49,260 nt of DNA from a bacterium (lineage in GTDB: Bacteria > Bdellovibrionota_B > Oligoflexia > Silvanigrellales > Silvanigrellaceae): assembly GCA_009918675.1 (NCBI GenBank), contig RGDM01000021.1, positions 1-49,260 on the forward strand, written 5' to 3'. Below, piece after piece: positions 1-7,459 of this stretch; within the stretch, counting starts at the first letter, position 1; each line of letters begins with the position of its first letter. The position numbers were made by a program, and so were the translations under genes. The notes beneath the pieces are model-generated. The model searched no databases and was not told the DNA's origin. It saw nothing but the letters and a program-made list of their open reading frames with translations.

Positions 1-53
1 CTGCGGCAATGGTACTGCAGTTTTAACTGTGGGAGAGTAGCTCGGTGCAGCCT
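1..53 (+). rRNA. rrf: 5S ribosomal RNA, 3' end (partial)
   Basis: The first ~53 bases match the 3' part of bacterial 5S rRNA: a GGGAGAGTAG segment (loop E/helix IV region) followed by a terminal arm ending GGTGCAGCC, which would pair with the missing 5' end. A strong intrinsic terminator follows directly, as expected at the end of an rRNA operon. The start lies outside the window, and the exact 3' end (about 52-54) is inferred from the terminal stem. Confidence 0.85.
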
Positions 54-63
54 TTTTATTCCG

Positions 64-100
64 AATCCCCGAGAGAAAAATCTCTCGGGGATTTTTTTTT
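64..100 (+). terminator. Intrinsic terminator of the rRNA operon
   Basis: A perfect 13-bp stem (64-76 with 81-93), an AAAA loop and a run of T down to about 100. It lies about 10 bases after the 5S end and should release transcripts of the upstream rRNA operon. Confidence 0.95.
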
Positions 101-201
101 AATTTTAATTAGCCATTTTTTTGCACGGAAAGAAGAATATTCTAGAGCGCGTTTCTGCTTTTTAATTTGTAAAAAAGCGGGTTAAAAAAACAACGTGAGA
201 C

Positions 202-230
202 TTGAAAGGTGGGTAAGGACTTGCTATCTA
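202..230 (+). promoter_or_regulatory. Sigma70-type promoter for rpsU-dnaG-rpoD
   Basis: TTGAAA at 202-207 and TATCTA at 225-230 are separated by exactly 17 bases, which fits a housekeeping promoter. It lies 70 bases upstream of the rpsU start, after the rRNA terminator, so the operon needs its own promoter here. The intervening leader (231-299) contains a small CTCT/AGAG hairpin and ends in a strong ribosome-binding site, AAGGGGGTG. Confidence 0.6.
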
Positions 231-299
231 CCGACTCTCGCGAAAGAGCCAAGCCCATGCGGATTGGACGAAAAAAGCGACCGGAAGGGGGTGAATAAT

Positions 300-497
300 A
301 TGCCAGTTGTTAAGCTGAAAGAAGGCGAAGCGTTCGAAAGCGCGATGCGTCGTTTCAAGAAGCAGTGTGAAAAAGCAGGCATCCTCTCTGAAGTTCGTAA
401 GCGAGAGCACTACGAAAAACCATCGGTGAAGATTAAGCGTAAGCGCATGGCTGCACGAAAACGCGCTCTGAAAAAACTCAAAAAGCTCGGCGCGTAA
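300..497 (+). CDS. rpsU: 30S ribosomal protein S21
   Basis: Encodes a 65-residue small-subunit protein that is strongly basic and ends in a Lys/Arg/Ala helix, typical of bS21. The sequence starts [19 protein letters not shown], the standard S21 N-terminus. The start at 300 is set by the strong AAGGGGGTG Shine-Dalgarno sequence about 7 bases upstream; the same frame stays open further upstream but has no such site. S21 joins the 30S subunit near the anti-Shine-Dalgarno region and helps initiation. It is first in the classical rpsU-dnaG-rpoD macromolecular-synthesis operon and is separated from dnaG by an intrinsic terminator, which in known cases lets S21 be made in great excess over primase. 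Confidence 0.97.
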   Translation: MPVVKLKEGEAFESAMRRFKKQCEKAGILSEVRKREHYEKPSVKIKRKRMAARKRALKKLKKLGA

Positions 498-511
498 AAG
501 CGTATGAACAT

Positions 512-537
512 AGATTCCATTTGAATGACTGGAATCT
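512..537 (+). other. Hairpin downstream of rpsU
   Basis: Perfect 8-bp inverted repeat, AGATTCCA at 512-519 with TGGAATCT at 530-537, loop of 10. It has no T-tract, so it is not a terminator by itself. It lies just before the rpsU-dnaG terminator and could stabilise the rpsU mRNA 3' end or mark a processing site (inference). Confidence 0.5.
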
Positions 538-545
538 GTTTGAGG

Positions 546-575
546 GGAGGACCTTGCGTCCTCCTTTTTCTTTTT
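546..575 (+). terminator. Internal terminator between rpsU and dnaG
   Basis: GGAGGAC (546-552), CTTGC loop, GTCCTCC (558-564), then TTTTTCTTTTT. This is a good intrinsic terminator placed 14 bases before the dnaG start. In E. coli the equivalent terminator lowers dnaG and rpoD expression relative to rpsU; the same logic is inferred here. Confidence 0.85.
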
Positions 576-588
576 CTAACACTCACTC

Positions 589-2757
589 ATGGCTCAAAAT
601 TCTAAAGGCGGTTTAATCCGTCGATCATCCATTGACGCACTCCGAGAACGAATCAACCTTGTTGACGTCGTGCAGCAAACTGTTCAGCTGCGTCGCAGTG
701 GCTCAAAATTCATGGGTAAATGCCCTTTTCACGCTGACTCAACCCCGTCTTTTCTTGTCGATGAGAAACATTTTAAGTGTTTCGGCTGTCAGGTGCACGG
801 AGATGTTTTTAAGTTCGAACAAGACCGATCGGGGAGCAGCTTTCAGGATGCAGTCGAAAGTCTTGCAGGGCGATATAACTTCATTCTTGAGTATGAAAAT
901 AATGGTCAGGAAAGCGACCAAGAACGTGCTCTTCGTGAAGAGAAGCGCAGCGTGATTCATGTTGTGACAGAAGTGACGAGAGCTTATTCAAAATATCTTT
1001 GGACGAATGAAGGCGCCGAAGCACTCGATTATATGCGCAAACGAGGCTTTTCAGACGAAAATTTGAAGGACTGGGAGATCGGACTCGCGCCCACCCATAA
1101 TGTTCTGTTGAAGATGGCCGAAAAAAGAGGTTGGGATCTGAGACTGCTGGAGTCAGCCGGTCTTCTCAAGAAACGTGAAGATAGAGATGAATGGTTCGAT
1201 TTTTTTCGAGATCGAATCATGATTCCGATTCGTGATGATAAGGGTAACCCAATTGCATTCGGTGGGCGGATATTTAAGCCAACCCCGGAAGGGCGCGAGC
1301 CGCTTGCAAAATACAAGAATTCTCCAGCAACAGCCCTTTTCCATAAATCCAAAGTTCTGTTCAACCTAAGCAGAGCTCAGAAAGCTATTGTTCAAGCAGG
1401 ATTTGTGGTTGTTGTTGAAGGATATATGGATTGTTTGGCGCTCGCCTGCGCAGGAATACCCAATGTGGTTGCTGTTCTTGGAGTTGCCCTTTCTGTGGAT
1501 CATCTGCGCAAACTTTCAAGATTCACGAAACGAGTCGTACTGTGCTTCGATAGTGATAAAGCCGGACGTAAAGCCGCCCTCGACGCATTTGAAATTGGCT
1601 TTCCGCTTAACCTTGTTGAGCTTGAATTCGTTTCAGTACCCACCGGCAAAGATCCCGATGAGTTCATTCGTTTGAATGGAATCGGGGCTTTCAAAGGACT
1701 TTTGGATAGAGCAGTTCCTTTGGCGAGCTGGGTCTCTGATTTGTACTTAGCTCTTGGCAATAGTCGTGAAGCGAACGTGCGTAAAATTAAATCAGATTTT
1801 GTTCCAATCGTGATGAAGAATCCAGATCCAGCTGTGCGCGAGGTGACTTTATCGTCAGTGGCATCGGCGCTGGGGCTGTCGAGCTTCACTTCATTGACCG
1901 CCGGTATTCAAGCTCACCTTGGACGGTTAATGGAATCAAGTCGATTCGCAGGCGAATCAACACGTCAGCTCAGCGGGCAAGGAATTGATTCGAAGGAAAG
2001 ATCACCGGTCAATGAAGTAGACAATGAGAAGCATCTCGAAGCAAACGATCAACAAGCCTTGTTTTTGGTTTCTTCCGGTGAAGAGGCGACCTTCTTTCTT
2101 GCCTGCGCGCATGCACCATTTTCGATTCTTCCTGACCGACTTCAACGCGTTTTACGCGGTGAGCAGAGCGATCAGCCGATGGACGAAATTGTCCTGGCAC
2201 AGCTACTCAGCGACGGCTTCAGTCCTGTCTTGCGCGCCGCGTTTCTGGCTTGGTGGGAATTTCAATTGCAGCATGAGCATGTTCATGAAGCGGCACTGGT
2301 TGATCTTCAATCAGGGTTGGTTCCTACAGACTCTGGAATACCCCAAATGCGGGCACTGGCGTCCCTGGATCCCGAGGCACTGCTCGATTCCGGTTTGGAA
2401 TCTTGGGTGAGGGGGGTTTTAGAACCTGGCCTAGGGGCTAGCCTAAGGCCTCAGCTTCGAAAGCCAGAAAATTTATTGGACCCCTCAAACCTTCCATTCG
2501 TTCGTATGATCGTCAAAGATATCAGGGTCTCCAGAGCGCGATCAAATCTTTCCGCGCTGCTGGGTCGAGTACTGGCGCAAATTGAAATTTCCCATTTAGA
2601 TTCCGAAATTGACAAAACAACTCGGAATATTAGGTCTATTTCGGCTGGGATCGAAACCCCCGAGCTGGAGCTTGCGGATCTTCAGATTCGCTTGCGGCGC
2701 CTCTCGGACGAGCGACTCAGGCGCCACCAGAAATTCATGGTCCGGCTGAACAATTGA
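589..2757 (+). CDS. dnaG: DNA primase
   Basis: 722-residue primase that makes RNA primers for lagging-strand and origin synthesis. The N-terminal CHC2 zinc domain is visible around residues 40-65 (CPFH then CFGC). The catalytic core follows, with the TOPRIM motifs VVVVEGYMD near residue 275 and FDSDKAG near residue 320. The long C-terminal part after about residue 430 is poorly conserved and should include the helicase-binding region. The length is above the usual ~580-650, mostly in this C-terminal half. No recognisable Shine-Dalgarno sequence precedes the ATG: only TCTAACACTCACTC after the terminator T-tract. That fits the low translation known for dnaG in this operon. Followed after 132 bases by rpoD. 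Confidence 0.97.
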   Translation: MAQNSKGGLIRRSSIDALRERINLVDVVQQTVQLRRSGSKFMGKCPFHADSTPSFLVDEKHFKCFGCQVHGDVFKFEQDRSGSSFQDAVESLAGRYNFILEYENNGQESDQERALREEKRSVIHVVTEVTRAYSKYLWTNEGAEALDYMRKRGFSDENLKDWEIGLAPTHNVLLKMAEKRGWDLRLLESAGLLKKREDRDEWFDFFRDRIMIPIRDDKGNPIAFGGRIFKPTPEGREPLAKYKNSPATALFHKSKVLFNLSRAQKAIVQAGFVVVVEGYMDCLALACAGIPNVVAVLGVALSVDHLRKLSRFTKRVVLCFDSDKAGRKAALDAFEIGFPLNLVELEFVSVPTGKDPDEFIRLNGIGAFKGLLDRAVPLASWVSDLYLALGNSREANVRKIKSDFVPIVMKNPDPAVREVTLSSVASALGLSSFTSLTAGIQAHLGRLMESSRFAGESTRQLSGQGIDSKERSPVNEVDNEKHLEANDQQALFLVSSGEEATFFLACAHAPFSILPDRLQRVLRGEQSDQPMDEIVLAQLLSDGFSPVLRAAFLAWWEFQLQHEHVHEAALVDLQSGLVPTDSGIPQMRALASLDPEALLDSGLESWVRGVLEPGLGASLRPQLRKPENLLDPSNLPFVRMIVKDIRVSRARSNLSALLGRVLAQIEISHLDSEIDKTTRNIRSISAGIETPELELADLQIRLRRLSDERLRRHQKFMVRLNN

Positions 2758-2876
2758 ATTGGTCAGGGGACTTGCATTATTTGCTTCCCGTGAATATGTG
2801 TAAGTGTTTTCGCTCATTGTTTCTCAGTTCCAAAATGCGGGTCGCTCGTTATGAGTCCCAGGGCTTTTGCTGTATT

Positions 2877-2886
2877 AGAGGAGTGG
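2877..2886 (+). promoter_or_regulatory. Ribosome-binding site that sets the rpoD start
   Basis: AGAGGAGTGG lies immediately upstream of the ATG at 2890. An in-frame ATG at 2851 would give 13 more residues but has no comparable site, so 2890 is preferred. Confidence 0.6.
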
Positions 2887-2889
2887 TCC

Positions 2890-5583
2890 ATGGCTTCACA
2901 AAAAGGAAAATCGTCTGCAAAATCCTCCAAGAAAAGCCGTGATTCTGGAAAACATTTAAGCTCAGCAGCGAAGAAGCAAGTTAAACTTCCTCAAGCAAAA
3001 GCTAAGACGACCTCCCTTGCACGAGGTCAGGTTGGCAGGTCAAAGGTAAGTAAACCTTCACCAGCTCGATCGCCTGTACCCTCTAAAAAAGTGATTGTGA
3101 AATCTTCAACTAAACCGTCTGCGGTTTCCCGACACTCGCAAGATAAAAAAGCAGCGATTGCTGCAAAAGCAAAAGTTCAAAATCGAAAACCAAATGCAAC
3201 ACCAAAGCCGGCATCCAAACCGGTTTCTAAGCCCGCGTTGAAGGGCAAGGTTGCTAAGCCACAGCAAGTTTCAAAGAAGGCACACACAGCGCCCTCGAAA
3301 AAAGTTTTACCAGTTCAAAACTCGAAGGCGCCTGCGTCTCAAGCAAAAGGGCAAAAGATAGCACCTGCGGGAATTGTGAAAATTAATAATCCATCTGCGA
3401 AGCCAGCATCCCAAACTGCATCAGCCAAGAAACAGTTTGCTCCCGTGGCTGCAGTCAAGAGCAACCCGCTTAAAGCGGATAAGCCAGCCGTTGGCAAAGC
3501 TCAGCTGAGCGCAACAGCAAAAGCAAATCAAAAGCCGCAATCGCAGACATCAGCTCAAGGCAACACGCAGATACCAGCTAAATCTAACACGCAGACAAAA
3601 GCCGCAAAGCCAACTGAAAATAAAAATGCAAAAAGGAATCTAAAAGTCGTTCCATCACCTGTCGGGCAACAGGTTTCAGCAGCTGCGGAAAAGTCTGTTA
3701 AGCAATCGAAAGTCGCAACTGGAAAAGGTGAAGCTGAAAAGTCAGCTGGTGCCGTGAAAGCAGACTCAAAAGACCTCAAGGTCAGCGCAACAGAGAGTGC
3801 TAATAAAGGTGAAAAAGATCAGAAAACAGCTGCAAAGAAGTCGGCTAATCGAACCATCGACGGTGCGTCTGCTTCAGAAAAGGTGCAGCAGAAATCGAAG
3901 AAGAAGAGCGCGAGTATTGATGGCGAAGAGGGACCGCAAGAAGGTGACCTTGAAGACGTCGAGCCTGCTGCAGATTTTGATGCTGACCTTGAAGACCTGG
4001 GTCCAGATCTTGAAGTTGAGCCCGAAGAGGGTGGACCGATGGGCGAAGATGATCTCTTTGCTGCCGATGATTTTGGAGCTGAAACCGTCGAAGATGAGGA
4101 CCTTGATTCTTCTCTGGGTCGCAGCAATGACCCGGTGAGAATATATCTTCGCAAGATGGGACAAGTTGCTCTATTGTCTCGTGATGGCGAAGTTGAGATC
4201 GCTAAAAAAATTGAAAACGAAGAAAATAAATTGCTGCAGCACCTCGTAAATTTACGTTTGGGTGTGCGTCATATCACTGACATTGGACAAAAATTTCTTG
4301 ATGGCGCGATCAAAGCGAAGAATCTTGTGAAAGGCTTCGACGATGAACAGGATCAAGCTACCGATGAGGGGCAAACTGCTCGCGTTCGTGCATTGGTCGA
4401 GGGTTTTTTGCAGCAAGCACAAATCGCACTTGTTCTTGAAGATAAGTATGGATTTGAACACCTCGAAAATGCAACTCCAGCAGACAAAACTGCTTTGAAT
4501 GAAGCACGTTCGCAGATGTTCGAGTTGGTCAAGGAAATCAATATCAACCGTCGTATTATTCAACAGATCACTTCTGAATTGGATACCCATGCGAAGGCGG
4601 TGGCTGATGTCGAGAAAGAACTTAACAAACTCAGATATCGCACTCGCATGGAAGAGTCTAAACTCAAGGCCTATGCAGAGGCTGATGCGCCTCGGCCTTT
4701 GGAAGTGAACTTTTTGTCTGAACGCGAATGGGAAGTCTGCAAACGTTCTTATGTAAACACGCAACAAACTATCCGCGGAAGTGAAGAAGCCTGCTTCTTG
4801 CAGCGTAAAGAGATTCCTCGGATGTACCAGATTGTCAGCACGGCAAATCGCCAAGCTGAAGATGCGAAGCGTGAGTTGATTGAGGCAAATCTGCGCCTTG
4901 TAGTATCGATTGCCAAAAAGTACATGAATCGAGGATTACAGTTTCTTGATCTGATTCAGGAAGGCAACATTGGCCTAATGAAGGCGGTTGAGAAGTTTGA
5001 ATATCGACGTGGATACAAGTTCAGTACTTATGCGACGTGGTGGATCCGCCAGGCGATAACTCGTGCGATTGCCGACCAGGCGCGAACCATTCGTATCCCT
5101 GTTCATATGATTGAAACCATCAACAAGATGGTTCGAACCAGTCGATACCTTGTTCAGGAAATGGGTCGCGAGCCAAGTCCTGAAGAGATTGCGCAGCGCA
5201 TGGATATGAGTCTTGAGAAAGTTCGCAAGGTGATGAAAATTGCCCGTGAACCGATTTCGCTTGAGGCTCCTATTGGAGAAGAGGAAGACAACCATTACGG
5301 TGACTTCCTTGAAGATAAAACCCGTGGTGCGCCTGTCGACATTGTCGCAAATCAGAGTTTGTCTGATCAGACCAAGAAAGTCTTGGCAACCTTGACGCCT
5401 CGCGAAGAGAAGGTGTTGCGGATGCGCTTTGGTATTGGCGAGAAGACGGATCACACTCTTGAAGAAGTTGGTCAAAGCTTCGACGTCACACGTGAACGTA
5501 TTCGGCAGATTGAGGCAAAAGCGTTGCGGAAGTTGCGCCACCCTTGTCGTTCGAAGAAACTGAAGGCGTTCATCGAAAGTTGA
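2890..5583 (+). CDS. rpoD: Primary sigma factor RpoD (sigma-70) with a long basic-acidic N-terminal extension
   Basis: About 897 residues, compared with ~610 in E. coli. Region 1.2 begins near residue 411 ([14 protein letters not shown]). A helical non-conserved region follows, then region 2 near residues 665-740 ([33 protein letters not shown]), region 3 ([12 protein letters not shown]) and region 4 with the -35-binding helix-turn-helix ([18 protein letters not shown]), so the core is a complete housekeeping sigma. The oddity is the first ~410 residues. About 340 are Lys/Ala/Ser/Pro/Gln-rich and look like histone H1 tails. About 70 strongly acidic residues follow ([10 protein letters not shown] through EDEDLD). 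The acidic part may do the job of region 1.1, shielding the DNA-binding regions; the basic part has no counterpart that I recognise. Third gene of the rpsU-dnaG-rpoD operon. Confidence 0.97.
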   Translation: MASQKGKSSAKSSKKSRDSGKHLSSAAKKQVKLPQAKAKTTSLARGQVGRSKVSKPSPARSPVPSKKVIVKSSTKPSAVSRHSQDKKAAIAAKAKVQNRKPNATPKPASKPVSKPALKGKVAKPQQVSKKAHTAPSKKVLPVQNSKAPASQAKGQKIAPAGIVKINNPSAKPASQTASAKKQFAPVAAVKSNPLKADKPAVGKAQLSATAKANQKPQSQTSAQGNTQIPAKSNTQTKAAKPTENKNAKRNLKVVPSPVGQQVSAAAEKSVKQSKVATGKGEAEKSAGAVKADSKDLKVSATESANKGEKDQKTAAKKSANRTIDGASASEKVQQKSKKKSASIDGEEGPQEGDLEDVEPAADFDADLEDLGPDLEVEPEEGGPMGEDDLFAADDFGAETVEDEDLDSSLGRSNDPVRIYLRKMGQVALLSRDGEVEIAKKIENEENKLLQHLVNLRLGVRHITDIGQKFLDGAIKAKNLVKGFDDEQDQATDEGQTARVRALVEGFLQQAQIALVLEDKYGFEHLENATPADKTALNEARSQMFELVKEININRRIIQQITSELDTHAKAVADVEKELNKLRYRTRMEESKLKAYAEADAPRPLEVNFLSEREWEVCKRSYVNTQQTIRGSEEACFLQRKEIPRMYQIVSTANRQAEDAKRELIEANLRLVVSIAKKYMNRGLQFLDLIQEGNIGLMKAVEKFEYRRGYKFSTYATWWIRQAITRAIADQARTIRIPVHMIETINKMVRTSRYLVQEMGREPSPEEIAQRMDMSLEKVRKVMKIAREPISLEAPIGEEEDNHYGDFLEDKTRGAPVDIVANQSLSDQTKKVLATLTPREEKVLRMRFGIGEKTDHTLEEVGQSFDVTRERIRQIEAKALRKLRHPCRSKKLKAFIES

Positions 5584-5617
5584 ACAGGCTGATTGTGCAT
5601 AGCCAGACGTGGCTGTG

Positions 5618-5660
5618 AAAAAATCCCGGTTTCTCGTCGCTGAGGAGCCGGGATTTTTTA
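5618..5660. terminator. Bidirectional intrinsic terminator between rpoD and folB
   Basis: AAAAAATCCCGG pairs with CCGGGATTTTTT, and a further CTC/GAG pair lies inside. A-tract on the left and T-tract on the right, so it can end both rpoD (plus) and folB (minus) transcripts, which converge here. Confidence 0.9.
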
Positions 5661-5701
5661 TAACTGGGAATGACCTGGTGCTTCCTTGGAATGATGCGCG
5701 T

Positions 5702-6103
5702 TTATTTCGAAGCTGAGGTTTGGAATGTGCGCTCGACTTCGATGGCGACTGAACCTGTGAAGTGGCTCAAGGGCACAAATGCCTTATAAAGCACCAGGCG
5801 TGCCGAATGCACGCCTGGGAATTCTTTCTGTATGAGGTTCAACACTTGCTCAGCGAGATATTCAAGGAGACTCACGCGACCAAGTCCTTCAATATATGAC
5901 TGAACACGATCGATGATTTTGCTATAGTCAACGACGTTTTCGAGGTTGTCGGAGGTGCCGCAATAGGGAACCTTTACACTCAGATCCACCTTGAGGTTTT
6001 GTCCTACTTTCTGCTCGTGCGGGTTCGCTCCGAGATAAAGAAATGTGTAAACATCGCGGATGTGAATCCAACAGAATTCACGGTTAAGATTTGCTGAATT
6101 CAT
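5702..6103 (-). CDS. folB: Dihydroneopterin aldolase family protein
   Basis: 133-residue protein of the FolB tunnelling fold. Family hallmarks are seen: an early IxIxDVYTFLYLGANPHEQ-type segment, VVDYSKIIDRV near the middle, LLEYLAEQVLNLI after it, and a C-terminal GSVAIEVERTF strand. FolB converts 7,8-dihydroneopterin to 6-hydroxymethyl-dihydropterin and glycolaldehyde in folate synthesis. The related epimerase FolX shares the fold, and the two are hard to separate by eye. The usual N-terminal I-x-G-x3-G segment is divergent here (VYTFLYLGANPHEQ). It is divergent from rocD with 104 bases between starts, and no other folate gene is close. Confidence 0.8.
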   Translation of the reverse strand: MNSANLNREFCWIHIRDVYTFLYLGANPHEQKVGQNLKVDLSVKVPYCGTSDNLENVVDYSKIIDRVQSYIEGLGRVSLLEYLAEQVLNLIQKEFPGVHSARLVLYKAFVPLSHFTGSVAIEVERTFQTSASK

Positions 6104-6207
6104 AATCGAGTTCCTTGCAAAGTTTCGCCGAGCAGGCTTTCCTTCGTAGATATGCTCCGGTATTTAAGACAACACAAGCTCAAATCATAAAACGCAGGAC
6201 AGACACA

Positions 6208-7446
6208 ATGGCAGACATGAACCTTCCTCTTTCCGCGCTAGGCAAGCATCACATAGCCCTTAACGATGATTTTGGTGCTCATAACTATCATCCGCTGCCC
6301 GTTGTTCTCGCGCGAGGTCAAGCAGAGTGGGTTTGGGATGTCGACGGCAAGCGTTATCTCGACATGCTGAGTGCCTATAGTGCTATCAATCAGGGCCACG
6401 TCCATCCTCGCATGTTGGAAACTCTCCTTGAACAATCAGCGCGAATCACACTGACTTCGAGAGCATTTTACAACGATCAACTTGGACCTTGGCTGAAAGA
6501 ATTGACTGATCTTTGTCAAATGGATCGGGCACTGCCAATGAACTCTGGTGCGGAGGCCGTTGAAACGGCAATAAAATTGGCGCGAAAATGGGGTTACCTG
6601 GTTAAAAAAGTTCCACACGATCAGGCTGAGATTATAGTCTGCGATGCAAATTTTCATGGTCGAACAACGATGATTGTTGGCTTTTCATCTGACTCACAAT
6701 ACCGAGCTGACTTTGGACCTTTCACAGGTGGATTCAAAATTGTTCCATACGGTGATGCAGATGCACTGCGTTCCGCAATCACCCCCAACACCGTTGGATT
6801 TCTCGTTGAACCCATTCAGGGCGAAGCTGGAGTTATTGTTCCTCCCGATGGCTATCTCGCAGAATGTGATGAGATTTGTAAAAAGAACAAAGTGCTTTTT
6901 TTAGTGGATGAAATTCAGACCGGCCTGTGTCGGACAGGAAAGACGTTCTGCTTTCAGTATGAAAACTGCAAGCCTGAGCTGTTGATTCTTGGAAAAGCCT
7001 TGGGGGGAGGATTTTATCCCATTTCAGCGGTCGTTGGGAGTGACGAAGTACTTGGATTGCTGAAACCCGGAGATCATGGCTCGACTTTTGGTGGCAACCC
7101 ACTCGCCTGTGCTCTGTCTAGAACCGCAATGCGAATTCTAAAAGACGAAAACCTTGCAAATCGTGCGTTTGAACTTGGCGAGCTTTTTCGCTCACAGTTG
7201 CTTTTGAATCTGCCAAAAGAAGTGGTGAAAGAAGTTCGCGGAAAGGGGTTACTGAACGCCATTGAATTGCAGACCTCGGCAGGGCCTGCACGGAATTTTT
7301 CCGAACAACTTGCACTTCGAGGTTTGCTTGCGAAAGAAACACGGGCAACAACCATTCGCTTCGCGCCGCCACTGGTTATTTCTCGTGAGTCGTTGTCTTG
7401 GGCGTTGCAACAAATTGAAGAAGTGTTCTCGGTTCCGAGAAGGTAA
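6208..7446 (+). CDS. rocD: Ornithine aminotransferase
   Basis: 412-residue class III PLP aminotransferase closest by motif to ornithine-oxo-acid transaminase, which makes glutamate semialdehyde from ornithine and 2-oxoglutarate. Typical features: FGAHNYHPLPVVLARG at the N-terminus, AYSAINQGHVHPR, the FHGRTT motif, VEPIQGEAGVIVP, the cofactor Asp in VDEIQTGLCRTGK and the PLP lysine in LILGKALGGGFYP, followed by GSTFGGNPLACA. The frame is open from 6115, but the ATG at 6208 has an AGGAC site 9 bases upstream and matches the family N-terminus. The gene stands alone, converging with the sensor gene that ends 14 bases away; no clear terminator is visible between them. Confidence 0.92.
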   Translation: MADMNLPLSALGKHHIALNDDFGAHNYHPLPVVLARGQAEWVWDVDGKRYLDMLSAYSAINQGHVHPRMLETLLEQSARITLTSRAFYNDQLGPWLKELTDLCQMDRALPMNSGAEAVETAIKLARKWGYLVKKVPHDQAEIIVCDANFHGRTTMIVGFSSDSQYRADFGPFTGGFKIVPYGDADALRSAITPNTVGFLVEPIQGEAGVIVPPDGYLAECDEICKKNKVLFLVDEIQTGLCRTGKTFCFQYENCKPELLILGKALGGGFYPISAVVGSDEVLGLLKPGDHGSTFGGNPLACALSRTAMRILKDENLANRAFELGELFRSQLLLNLPKEVVKEVRGKGLLNAIELQTSAGPARNFSEQLALRGLLAKETRATTIRFAPPLVISRESLSWALQQIEEVFSVPRR

Positions 7447-7459
7447 AAGGTCATACTGT

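Noticed and set aside
2851..2889. Upstream ATG for rpoD
   Set aside because: Adds 13 residues without a ribosome-binding site; ATG 2890 has AGAGGAGTGG just before it.
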